Below are positions 7,605 through 14,807 of a stretch of 18,915 nt of DNA, one piece after another. The stretch is from Pseudolachnospira sp964507035 (GTDB lineage: Bacteria > Bacillota > Clostridia > Lachnospirales > Lachnospiraceae): the NCBI GenBank assembly GCA_964507035.1, contig CAZDOQ010000024.1, positions 1 through 18,915 on the forward strand. Reading direction: 5' to 3'. How positions within the stretch are numbered: the stretch's first letter is position 1; every line of letters begins with the position of its first letter. Below the pieces are notes generated by a model. It searched no databases. It worked only from the letters and a program-made list of their open reading frames with translations, and was not told where the DNA came from. The translations under genes were made by a program, and so were the position numbers.

Positions 7605-8822
7605 TTAAAACAACTGACTCAATATCAGGTAATATCCCGTGAGAATTATACAATAACTCAGGACCACCGGCAATGTCTTTTTCAGCAGCGCCCCTAAACT
7701 GATGTCAAAGTACTCTGAGACCACCGCCAGACACACATGGGTGGGGGACAGTTCGCTGGCCGCCGCGGAAAAACCCATGAGCAGCACCAAAAGCGGCATG
7801 CCGCCGGGCAGCATGGTGAAAGCCAACGGCACAAAGGTGGTTCCCACCGCCGTGGTGCTGGCCACCAAGGAACCAAAGAAGAACAGCAGCGCCAGGGTCA
7901 AAAATGTGGGAATGGGAAGCCGGTTAAAGTAGTCTGGCAGCTTATCCACCATCCCGGTGAAGACCAGCACGTTCTTGAACACAAACACCATAATGGTACC
8001 CAGGATGATCTTCCACTGGAAGACTCCTACCACCATCTCCCCCATCTCCGGCAAATCAAAATGGCTCACAAAAATGTTGACCACAATCACGCCGATCACC
8101 GCAAGCCAGGTGGGAACGTCAAAGAGGATGATCACCAGGATGGCCACAAAAATGGTCCATAGTCCCTGGACAACCCCCTTGAAACTTTCCTTTTTGCTCT
8201 TGGTTGGCTGGCTGTCCTGCCGCTTATTGGGATCCGTTTTCGGCACCTTCCTCAAATAAAAAACAAAGGCCAGGCCGCCCAGCACAAACACCATGGGCAG
8301 CATTCCCAAAATGAAGGACGCCACCGGCACGCCGCTTAGGCTGCAGGCAATGATGATCAAAGGAAACGTGGGCAGGATCCCCTCCGGGATATGCCGGTAA
8401 TAGTTGGCGCAGAAGGCCTTCTCCGGCCGGGTCAGAGAATCTCCGGCCATGTCGTCCATGATCTTGCCGCAGATGGTCACCGCCGCCGCCGAGGGCATCA
8501 TGCCAATGAAAATGGCAGCCAGGGCCGCGTTGAGACGCCGCTCATGTCCCAGGCCGTTTAAGGATTCCTGGGCCAGTTCCAGGTGCTTCCGCTTCACCAG
8601 CATCTGCTGCAGCAGCATGATCACATAGAGGACAATGACCACCTCCCAGGTCTCCCAGCTGGTCAGAGAATTGACGAAAATCCTTCCAAAATCCGGAACA
8701 CTGATGCCAAACAGGACGGCCAGGAGCGCTGCGCCTCCCAGCATACCCAAAAACAGCGGCAGTTTCAGATTGAGCAAAATCAAGACCACTGCAAAAACTG
8801 CCGCCACTTTTACCAATTCCAT
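7605..8822 (-). CDS. DUF401 family integral membrane protein, probable organic-anion transporter
   Basis: A 405-residue protein with about ten hydrophobic segments, starting directly with a membrane helix, and a charged cytoplasmic loop near residues 195-215 (KVPKTDPNKRQDSQPTKSKK). Motifs characteristic of DUF401, distantly related to ion transporter (gluconate/DcuC-like) families, include FIGMMPSAAAVTICGKIMDD near 111-130, NYYRHIPEGILPTFPLIIIA (139-158), and GSLVASTTAVGTTFVPLAF and FSAAASELSPTHVCL in the second half; paired SAA/ASE-type motifs suggest an inverted-repeat transporter fold. It lies between the MttB-like gene and the Mo hydroxylase, so it may move a substrate or end product of the pathway. 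The ribosome site is GGGGAGAG close to the ATG, just downstream of a strong hairpin. Transport function is inferred from family and topology only. Confidence 0.82.
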   Translation of the reverse strand: MELVKVAAVFAVVLILLNLKLPLFLGMLGGAALLAVLFGISVPDFGRIFVNSLTSWETWEVVIVLYVIMLLQQMLVKRKHLELAQESLNGLGHERRLNAALAAIFIGMMPSAAAVTICGKIMDDMAGDSLTRPEKAFCANYYRHIPEGILPTFPLIIIACSLSGVPVASFILGMLPMVFVLGGLAFVFYLRKVPKTDPNKRQDSQPTKSKKESFKGVVQGLWTIFVAILVIILFDVPTWLAVIGVIVVNIFVSHFDLPEMGEMVVGVFQWKIILGTIMVFVFKNVLVFTGMVDKLPDYFNRLPIPTFLTLALLFFFGSLVASTTAVGTTFVPLAFTMLPGGMPLLVLLMGFSAAASELSPTHVCLAVVSEYFDISLGALLKKTLPVVLSYCIILTGYYLILSQLF

Positions 8823-8841
8823 CTCTCCCCATTCCTTTCTC

Positions 8842-8870
8842 CATGGGGCAGGCCTACGGCCTGCCCCATG
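8842..8870 (-). other. Perfect 13-bp intercistronic hairpin
   Basis: CATGGGGCAGGCC (8842-8854) and GGCCTGCCCCATG (8858-8870) are perfect complements separated by TAC. It lies between the MttB-like stop and the DUF401 ribosome site. Neither strand has a T-run after it, so it is not a standard intrinsic terminator. It more likely protects the 3' end of the upstream message or slows readthrough, setting different levels for upstream and downstream genes. Confidence 0.65.
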
Positions 8871-8916
8871 ATTTGTCCCTTACATGAAATCTGGTCCTGT
8901 GCACAACCGCCAACGC

Positions 8917-10317
8917 TTAAAACTGCTCGGCCTCCTTCAGGATTGCCATCTGCTCCGGCGTGTACTCGGGAGCCACGAAACCGGCCAGACGCTCCTCCAC
9001 CCGTTTGTGAGCCCGCTCCAGCACGCTGGGCGCGCCCTGGCTCTGCCACTTGTCGTAGGCCTCGCAGCTGAACAGGTCTGCCAGATAGTATTCTGTCTGA
9101 TATAACTCCACCGTGTCGTCCTCTGCCAGGAAGTTGCCGCCGGGGGCGGTGGCAACTTCCTCGATGGAATCCATATCCACCGCCTCGTCGGTGATAAAAT
9201 CCCGCTTCTCCATCTCCAGGCGCTGATGGATGATATCCTCGTCCAGCACATACTTCTCCATGCTGAAGATGTTCAGGCAATCCAGTTCGCCGCAGGCGTG
9301 GAATACAAAGTCGCAGCCGCAGTCCAGCGTGGTCATCATGGACAGAGCAGACTGAGCGCCGTCCTGCCAATCCACCGCCTTGGCCACGGACAGGTTGCCG
9401 CCTACCCGGCAAGGCACCTTATAGTACCGGGCCATGGCCGCCGCATACTGGGTGAAGATGGCCACCTCCGGTCCCCAGGAAGTGGGAGTTGCCACCCGCA
9501 GGTTGGAGCCAAAGGTCACGTTTCCGTACACCACCGGGCAGCCCGGGTTCACCAGCTGGGTCATGACCACACCGGCCAGCACCTCCGCGTTGTTCTGGAC
9601 AATGGAGCCGCCCACGGTGATGGGGCTGGTCATGCCAGGGGTGGAGCAGCAGGCCACCACCACCGGCAGGTTCCGGGTGGTGTAGGACAGCAGCGCCTCA
9701 ATGCCATGGCGGTCATAGCGCAGCGGGGAGATTACGTTGCCCACGCCGATGACAAAGTATCCGGCATCCTTCTCGCCGTAGCCGTAGAACCGGCGGACCA
9801 ACTCAATGGTTTCCTCCGCGTCTTCCTTGTGGGCGCAGGAAGCGATCACCGGGTGCTTGGAATACTCCAGGGTGTAGGCGGTCTTCACCAGATCCACCTT
9901 ATCCTGGGGAATGCCCTCCACCACAGTCAGGGGAGAACTGGACAGGTTCACAATGGGGCTGGTAGCATCCAGCTTCCGGATGGCCTTGTAATCCTCCAGG
10001 GTGGGTGCTTTCAAGGTTCCGTCCATCTGCAGGATATTCCGGGCGCCGGAGGCGGTGGAAATGGCCCGGCCTCCCTCGCCGATCTTCAGCTCCTCATAAG
10101 GAGTCTTGATGGTAAAGCTGGACGGAGCCGTGCTCAGGGCCTGCTCCACCGTGGCCTTGTCAAAGTACACCCGGTTTCCTTCCATGCGGATTCCCTTTTT
10201 CTTGTAGAACTCCAGCAATTCCGGCTGCTCAAACTTGACGCCGATGTGTTCCAGGATGTACAGGGTCTTCTCATGGATGGCCTCAATTTCCTTCTGGATA
10301 ATGTTGCGGATCAGCAT
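8917..10317 (-). CDS. MttB-superfamily (trimethylamine methyltransferase-like) protein, non-pyrrolysine type
   Basis: A 466-residue TIM-barrel methyltransferase-family protein. Members move a methyl group from a methylamine or quaternary amine to a corrinoid protein. Signatures seen: an N-terminal IEAIHEKTLYILEHIGVKF helix typical of the family, GMTSPITVGGSIVQNNAEVLAG (228-249), QLVNPGCPVVYG (254-265), GGNLSVAKAVDWQDGAQSAL (306-325) and SMEKYVLDEDI near 352-362. The reading frame has no internal TAG, so unlike archaeal MttB it does not use pyrrolysine. It therefore belongs with the MtgB/MtpB/MtcB-like quaternary-amine enzymes or uncharacterised relatives. No corrinoid protein, RamA or partner methyltransferase gene is in the window. 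The start has AGGAGG 9 bases upstream. Substrate unknown; a betaine related to the lyase substrate is the obvious guess. Confidence 0.9.
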   Translation of the reverse strand: MLIRNIIQKEIEAIHEKTLYILEHIGVKFEQPELLEFYKKKGIRMEGNRVYFDKATVEQALSTAPSSFTIKTPYEELKIGEGGRAISTASGARNILQMDGTLKAPTLEDYKAIRKLDATSPIVNLSSSPLTVVEGIPQDKVDLVKTAYTLEYSKHPVIASCAHKEDAEETIELVRRFYGYGEKDAGYFVIGVGNVISPLRYDRHGIEALLSYTTRNLPVVVACCSTPGMTSPITVGGSIVQNNAEVLAGVVMTQLVNPGCPVVYGNVTFGSNLRVATPTSWGPEVAIFTQYAAAMARYYKVPCRVGGNLSVAKAVDWQDGAQSALSMMTTLDCGCDFVFHACGELDCLNIFSMEKYVLDEDIIHQRLEMEKRDFITDEAVDMDSIEEVATAPGGNFLAEDDTVELYQTEYYLADLFSCEAYDKWQSQGAPSVLERAHKRVEERLAGFVAPEYTPEQMAILKEAEQF

Positions 10318-10371
10318 ATTGATATTCCTCCTCGTCTTTTTCTCTGCCGCAGCCGGAAGACCGCTTTCCTC

Positions 10372-10797
10372 TCAGTTACCGTTCCGGGTAATCTCCACCA
10401 CGCCGGTGCTGCCGTCCATCCGGACATGGTCCCCATCCCGAATGACCTTACAAGGGTCCTGATCCTCCGGGAAATCCACAATAGCGGGAATGTTCATAAC
10501 GGAACTGGCCACCCCCGCCGCGGAATCAATCTTGGAAAACATCCAGCCAGCCGGTGCGGTCCCCGCCACGCTGGCAGCGCCAAAATAGCAGGACCAACCG
10601 TTGGAGCCTTTACTGCCAGGCAGAACCAAGATCCGCCCCTTCATAGACTCCCCCCGGTGGGGATTGGAAAAATCCGTGATCACACCGGTAGCCGGCTCCA
10701 AACCGTTCCAACCGGTAATGCTGCCAGGACACACCATGGCCTCTCCTTCCACGACTCCGGCAATGACGCCCCGGCCCTGAATTTTTATGGTCTCCAT
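10372..10797 (-). CDS. Aconitase X small (swivel, DUF126) subunit
   Basis: A 141-residue swivel domain that completes the active site of the neighbouring large subunit. Seen: GRGVIAGVVEGEAMV at the start, then ITGWNGLEPATGVITDFSNP and HRGESMKGRILVLPGSKGSNGWS, matching the domain pattern G(R)V..G.AEGEALV ... H.l.G.s..GrvLvlP.g.GSs. The last part (PAIVDFPEDQDPCKVIRDGDHVRMDG) is the usual end. The ATG at 10797 was chosen because AAGGAGG lies 8 bases upstream; the gene overlaps the large subunit by 13 bases. In this family the two domains are either fused or adjacent, and together act as a dehydratase: cis-3-hydroxy-L-proline dehydratase in characterised bacteria, mevalonate-5-phosphate dehydratase in archaea. 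Confidence 0.88.
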   Translation of the reverse strand: METIKIQGRGVIAGVVEGEAMVCPGSITGWNGLEPATGVITDFSNPHRGESMKGRILVLPGSKGSNGWSCYFGAASVAGTAPAGWMFSKIDSAAGVASSVMNIPAIVDFPEDQDPCKVIRDGDHVRMDGSTGVVEITRNGN

Positions 10798-12089
10798 TTG
10801 AGTTCCTCCTTCCACTCCCCGGCCACAGCCGCGTCCACACAGTGGTACGGATCCGTGTAATAAATCCGGTTCTCCTCCAGGATATCCGAGCGGACGCTGT
10901 CAGACTGCTTCATGCTGTCATAGACCTGCCCTTTCCGGGGATCCAGAAATCCCGCCCCAATGGTGGTAGGGCAGGAAGAGGTAAAGATATGACCGCCAGC
11001 CTCCTCAATAACCTTGGCATAGCCGGAAACCTCTGCCATCTTCTTAATGGGATAAACGGTCCAGATCATAAACAGCACATCCGGATGCACCTTTTTGCCC
11101 TGAATATAATCCGCGATCTTTTTGATCTGGTTCACATCATAATGGGGACATCCAAGACTGACCATGGTGATCTTGCCTTCTCCCGCGTCGCACAGTTCAT
11201 GGTAGGCGGCGGTGATATCCTCATCCTTCACCACGTACTCGCCCTGGATGGGATGGCCCATGAAAGCCGCTTTCACTGTGGGAGCCTCCGGAGTGATGCC
11301 CACAATATGGCACATCCGGCAGTTGCTGGTGATGGACAGGGACACCATAAACTGTTTCAGTTTGACAAAATCCACGCCCTCAAAATTTCCGGTAATCACC
11401 GGCGTGCTCAAAGTCCGGGGCAGCTTTTTGCCCAACACCGCTCCCAGCACATCCCAGGATTTCTCATCGGTCAGGTCTGCCTCAATGTGGAACAGATGGG
11501 TGCCGTACCGCTCTCCCGGCACGTGGAAGCCCCAGTAGGGGGTCCGGCCGCAGATGGCGGACCAGAAAGCCGCCTCAATGCCGTCGGCGTTGCAGCAAGC
11601 GCCCCAAATAGAATTACCCAGTGTGGTCATACTGGACTCGGTAGTCACAAAGTGTTCCCCACGCACCGGAATCCAGCCGGTGAGATACGGGGAGCAGGTG
11701 CCGGCAATGGTCACGCCCGCTTTCCGGGACTCTTCCAAAAAATACTGATTTCTCTCAAAGAACTCCTTGGACTGGCCGAAGATCTTGTACTCCTCCAGGT
11801 CACAGGGAGAAACGCAGGACTGGGCATAGCAGTCCGGGCAAATGTGATCAAAGGGAATCCGTTCGTTCCGGGCCAGATTCATCTTGGTAAATACCTCGTG
11901 AAAGTCCGGGGAATCACAGATCGCCTGGTAATGATGATTGCCGCAGAATACGGTGGCTTTGGTGACCCGGCAAAGCTTTTTCGCCCCCAGAACTTCCCCG
12001 TAGCGGACAATATTTTCCAGCGCTACCTGGACCAGCCGTCCCTGCTTGCCGTCCAGCATCTCCTGTTCTTCTCTGGTTAACTCAATCAT
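10785..12089 (-). CDS. Aconitase X large catalytic (DUF521) subunit
   Basis: A 434-residue catalytic subunit of the AcnX branch of the aconitase superfamily, expected to hold an Fe-S cluster and eliminate water from a hydroxy acid. Landmarks: LTREEQEMLDGKQG at the start, TCSPYLTG (131-138), the NSIWGACCNADGI segment (159-171) corresponding to the family NSVLGARTNREG, SLGCPHYDVNQI (311-322), and SSCPTT (371-376). Cys132, Cys314 and Cys373 are candidate cluster ligands. The protein is divergent and has 17 cysteines, including an unusual CPDCYAQSCVSPC block (84-96). The ATG has AGGAG 8 bases upstream. Bacterial relatives act on cis-3-hydroxy-L-proline; with a lyase and MttB-like enzyme in the same array, another hydroxy acid is possible. 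Confidence 0.86.
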   Translation of the reverse strand: MIELTREEQEMLDGKQGRLVQVALENIVRYGEVLGAKKLCRVTKATVFCGNHHYQAICDSPDFHEVFTKMNLARNERIPFDHICPDCYAQSCVSPCDLEEYKIFGQSKEFFERNQYFLEESRKAGVTIAGTCSPYLTGWIPVRGEHFVTTESSMTTLGNSIWGACCNADGIEAAFWSAICGRTPYWGFHVPGERYGTHLFHIEADLTDEKSWDVLGAVLGKKLPRTLSTPVITGNFEGVDFVKLKQFMVSLSITSNCRMCHIVGITPEAPTVKAAFMGHPIQGEYVVKDEDITAAYHELCDAGEGKITMVSLGCPHYDVNQIKKIADYIQGKKVHPDVLFMIWTVYPIKKMAEVSGYAKVIEEAGGHIFTSSCPTTIGAGFLDPRKGQVYDSMKQSDSVRSDILEENRIYYTDPYHCVDAAVAGEWKEELKWRP

Positions 12090-12111
12090 AATTCTGCTCC
12101 TGCCATTTTTG

Positions 12112-12225
12112 TTACAGTTTTACAATCGCGCCCACTTCAATCTTCATGCCGCCCCACAACTCCAGAGCCACGCCGCACCGGACCGGCGGGTTCTCCGCGC
12201 CAAAATACTTTTTATATACTTTCTT
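12112..12225 (-). pseudogene. Remnant of a RidA (YjgF/YER057c)-family gene, C-terminal part only
   Basis: The minus-strand frame ending with TAA at 12112 reads 37 codons after two in-frame stops (TAA TAG at 12231-12226). It contains VYKKYFGAENPPVRCGVAL followed by LWGGMKIEVGAIVKL. This matches the C-terminal third of RidA proteins, which run VY..YFG.NPPARS.V.V..LP..A.VEIEAIA, including the imine-binding arginine position (Arg16 of the remnant). No in-frame start with a ribosome site and no N-terminal two thirds are present, because the 176-residue gene and an AT-rich stretch lie there. RidA enzymes hydrolyse reactive enamines/imines, which fits an ancestral amino-acid catabolic cluster. Confidence 0.65.
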
Positions 12226-12241
12226 CTATTATTTTAATCAA
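12213..12241 (-). promoter_or_regulatory. Possible internal sigma-A promoter before the aconitase X genes
   Basis: In an AT-rich stretch, TTGATT (12241-12236) and TATATA (12218-12213) are separated by 17 bases on the minus strand. Each box matches consensus at four of six positions. It would start transcription near 12206, about 117 bases before the large-subunit ATG. The overlap with the decayed RidA remnant means the AT-richness may be accidental. Confidence 0.3.
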
Positions 12242-12260
12242 GCACTGTCAAAGAAACGTC

Positions 12261-12281
12261 AAAAAACTATCCGTCCCGGAT
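12261..12281 (-). terminator. Weak intrinsic terminator after the 176-residue gene
   Basis: On the minus strand ATCCG-GGA-CGGAT (12281-12269) forms a 5-bp stem with a 3-base loop, followed by AG and six T (12266-12261). The T-run is good but the stem is short and overlaps the stop codon, so it would be leaky at best. Together with the promoter-like boxes at 12213-12241 it may divide the array into two transcription units. Confidence 0.35.
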
Positions 12282-12811
12282 TAGAATGTTCGGCGTACCT
12301 CATTGCCATCGGCGGCAATGGGCAGATAACGGGCCTTGGCACCTTCTATCATCTGACCATAAATAGCGATCCAGTATGGCCGGTACACCTTGCGCATGAT
12401 CTTCAACTCCGCGGACACAAACCGGCCCGCGTGCCGCCGCACCATCCGCCGTACTGCCTCCCGGCCACAGTGGATCAGCCGGTCGTCGCTGTAGTAGGAG
12501 GGCTGCACCATATTCTCATCCACAATGCGGACCATCGTCTTAATGGGGTCCGGCACATAAAAGCCGGAACAGGTGGTGGCGTCCACCAGTGCACGGATCA
12601 TCTGCCGGTCTACCACACCTTTATCCTTCCGGAGATGCTTCCGGATAAAGTTGTCTCGGTAGGTCAATTGAAACTCCATATAGCGATTCTCCAGCCACAT
12701 CAGCCGCAGATGAATTTCCTTGTTTCTTCCATAGAGACCGGCAATTCCCTTCCGGGCCCGCTCCAGGGCCTCCTGTTCCAGCATGGTGACAGGAAAACAT
12801 TCAATCTTCAT
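12281..12811 (-). CDS. Protein of unknown function, 176 residues
   Basis: I do not recognise this protein. It is soluble-looking, basic (many Arg and Lys, e.g. FIRKHLRKDKG near 56-66 and GREAVRRMVRRHAGRF near 116-131), with no signal peptide, membrane segment or obvious HTH. The C-terminal part has an aromatic stretch VYRPYWIAIYGQMIEGAKARYLP (about 142-164) and ends AADGNEVRRTF, suggesting a beta-rich domain after a helical first half. Two cysteines (in TTCSGF and IHCGRE) sit in the middle. The ATG has GGAG 12 bases upstream. It lies between the symporter and the aconitase X genes, all same strand, so it may be an accessory factor for transport or for the pathway; this is inference from position only. 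Confidence 0.7.
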   Translation of the reverse strand: MKIECFPVTMLEQEALERARKGIAGLYGRNKEIHLRLMWLENRYMEFQLTYRDNFIRKHLRKDKGVVDRQMIRALVDATTCSGFYVPDPIKTMVRIVDENMVQPSYYSDDRLIHCGREAVRRMVRRHAGRFVSAELKIMRKVYRPYWIAIYGQMIEGAKARYLPIAADGNEVRRTF

Positions 12812-12839
12812 GTATATCTATTTCTCCATAATCTCCCGG

Positions 12840-12860
12840 CCCGGCTCCGCCGGAACCGGG
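12840..12860 (-). other. Small GC-rich hairpin between symporter and 176-residue gene
   Basis: CCCGG (12840-12844) pairs with CCGGG (12856-12860), with an inner TCC/GGA pairing and a short loop. It lies next to the larger hairpin at 12871-12902 and together they fill the 117-base intercistronic gap. No T-run follows. Confidence 0.35.
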
Positions 12861-12870
12861 GATGATACCA

Positions 12871-12902
12871 GTGCGGGAGGCCGCCTTCGCCGCCTCCCGC
12901 AC
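12871..12902 (-). other. Perfect 11-bp intercistronic hairpin
   Basis: GTGCGGGAGGC (12871-12881) and GCCTCCCGCAC (12892-12902) pair perfectly around a 10-base loop. It begins 27 bases after the symporter stop. With no T-run on either side it looks like an mRNA 3'-end stabiliser or attenuating structure rather than a terminator, separating the presumably well-expressed lyase and symporter messages from the genes downstream. Confidence 0.6.
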
Positions 12903-12928
12903 CCTTTGCAGTTTCCAAAATACAAATC

Positions 12929-14686
12929 TCATTTCCGTCCTTCCTTGTCGCCGCGGAGGCTCTTCTTGCCGGTGGCAAAGGAGAAGATCTCCGTGCAGTA
13001 CTTCAGGAAGATGCCGATGGCTACCGCAGAGGCAAAGCCAGGAGCCAAGTAACCCACAATCCAGTCTATGCCGTTTAGCGCGCCGTATCCATAAATGCAG
13101 GCCATAACAATGTACAGCAGACACAGCGCGCCGTCCACACCAAACCATTCCACCTTGAAAGTGGACTTGGGCTGGGTGGCCTCATACTGCTCTTGCTTGA
13201 TCATAGCTTTCTCGAAGTCCGTAGGGGCCAGGGCCAGCGGGTCCTGCCCCTTCTCAACGGCATTGGCAATGAATGCCCGACGCTCGGCGGTCAGGTCCTT
13301 GCCGAAGCAGTTTCCAATGAGGAACGCCACGAAGGACGCAGGCAGAGCGATCAACAGCGGATCCACGTCGCCAAGACCTTCCATGGTCACCGTGTTGAAG
13401 CTGAACCACAGCCACAGCACCGCACCCACCACGCAGGACAGGATTCCGGCCATGTTGGTCTTCTTGCCCTCGTAGAGGATGGCAAACATCAGCGGCACAA
13501 ACAACACCGACATACTCATGCTTCCGATCAAGATCGCAATATCATAGATGAAGTCGAACTGGAAGGCGGTGGCCAGACCGATGATACCAAACGCCACGCA
13601 GGACAGCCGGGTGATCCAGATACTCAGTTTATCCGGCAAGGCTTTATCACCCCGTATCATAAATATGATATCGTTGGCAATAATCTCGCCTCCCACCAGG
13701 TAATAGGTGTCAATGGTTGAGATAATGGCTCCCAGAATACCCACTATGTAGAACCCTCGGATACCCGTTGGCAAGCTCTGCAACACCAGCTGCACGTAGT
13801 GCATCTCCGGCTGAATGGTCAGGTCAAAGTCCACGGTACGGATAATCATACCGGAGATCATGCAGACCAGGTCGAAGGACATGAAGATGGTGAAGCAGGT
13901 CATCATAGCCCGCTTGCCGGTCTTGGGGCTATTGGCAGCTGCAAACCGCTGATAGAAAGCCGGGTCCTTATACAGGTTGATGCACAACAGGATCAGCACC
14001 ACAGCCCGCAGGGGCTCCAGACCGCCGGTGGCGGTGAACAGCTCCGGCGCCGCCGCGCCGATGGCTTCCTTCATGCCGGCCATGCCGCCCACGTTGTTGT
14101 ACATCACCGGAAAAGCGCAGCAGACGCCGGTGAGCATCAGCACGAAGAAAATCATGTCCGTCACAGCCACGCCCATGAGGCCGCCCAGGCAGGTGATGCC
14201 GATGGATACCGCCACCACCACAGCGGAGACCGCCACGGCGGGCAGGCCCCAGGCCGCCTCGCCAGCGTATCCGGTGGCGCCCACCTCTGCGATGGACATA
14301 CAGGAAACCACCAGCACAACGGCGCCCAGTACAGCCGTAAACTTGCCGTAATGCCGCCGCAGCAGCTCCGGCATGGTTCCTCTGGCCCGTACCGACACAC
14401 GGGGAGCAATGGCCAGAGCCAGGGGGAAACGGGACAGGTGGCAGCCAATGGACCAGATAAAGAAACCAGCCAGGCCCATGGTGGTGGAGTAACCCACCGT
14501 GCCAATAACGCCGTTGCCGCCGTAGAAGGAGGCCATCAGAGTACCCACTACCAGGGACCAGGGCAGCGCCCGGCCGGCTCGGTAGTAGTCATCCATGTCC
14601 TTGGAACTCTTGGAAAAGTGGATGGCCACCGCTCCAATCACAATAAAGGCAACTAGGACGACTAGATTATCAAACAAGTTTAACAT
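12929..14686 (-). CDS. Sodium:solute symporter (SSF family)
   Basis: A 585-residue membrane protein with about 13 hydrophobic helices, matching the SSF (TC 2.A.21) family, which uses the sodium gradient to import small organic solutes such as proline, pantothenate, betaines or sugars. Seen: a first helix then DMDDYYRAGRALPWSLVVGTLMASFYGGNGVIGTVGYS (about 31-67), the usual YF.AGR..P....G.s..as..s..t..G block, RARGTMPELLRRHYG (101-115), and LGGLMGVAVTDMIFFVLML (about 168-186), matching the family GG..av..TD..Q. A hydrophilic tail follows about residue 450. It lies directly downstream of the MIO-less lyase (122-base gap), so it is the likely uptake system for the lyase substrate. The ribosome site AAAGGAG is 13 bases from the ATG, rather far. 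Substrate not readable. Confidence 0.9.
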   Translation of the reverse strand: MLNLFDNLVVLVAFIVIGAVAIHFSKSSKDMDDYYRAGRALPWSLVVGTLMASFYGGNGVIGTVGYSTTMGLAGFFIWSIGCHLSRFPLALAIAPRVSVRARGTMPELLRRHYGKFTAVLGAVVLVVSCMSIAEVGATGYAGEAAWGLPAVAVSAVVVAVSIGITCLGGLMGVAVTDMIFFVLMLTGVCCAFPVMYNNVGGMAGMKEAIGAAAPELFTATGGLEPLRAVVLILLCINLYKDPAFYQRFAAANSPKTGKRAMMTCFTIFMSFDLVCMISGMIIRTVDFDLTIQPEMHYVQLVLQSLPTGIRGFYIVGILGAIISTIDTYYLVGGEIIANDIIFMIRGDKALPDKLSIWITRLSCVAFGIIGLATAFQFDFIYDIAILIGSMSMSVLFVPLMFAILYEGKKTNMAGILSCVVGAVLWLWFSFNTVTMEGLGDVDPLLIALPASFVAFLIGNCFGKDLTAERRAFIANAVEKGQDPLALAPTDFEKAMIKQEQYEATQPKSTFKVEWFGVDGALCLLYIVMACIYGYGALNGIDWIVGYLAPGFASAVAIGIFLKYCTEIFSFATGKKSLRGDKEGRK

Positions 14687-14807
14687 AGTCTATTCTGTTC
14701 TCCTTTCTTTACTTTGCGGAGAGCACATGGGGCTGCCGCCGACTCACTCCTCCTTTCCCTGGCATTTTTCGCCGCCGCACTCTCCCAAAACTACGGAAAC
14801 AAAGCTA

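Noticed and set aside
8917..10317. Pyrrolysine-containing MttB
   Set aside because: The frame is complete at 466 residues with no internal TAG to be read as pyrrolysine, and no pyl genes are seen.
9226..10860. Long plus-strand open frame of 544 residues
   Set aside because: It is antisense to the MttB-like and aconitase X genes, lacks family features, and is histidine/glycine-rich in the way of GC-rich shadow frames.
12112..12147. Short peptide starting MKIEVGAIVKL as an independent small gene
   Set aside because: It is the in-frame end of the longer RidA-like remnant and has no ribosome site of its own.
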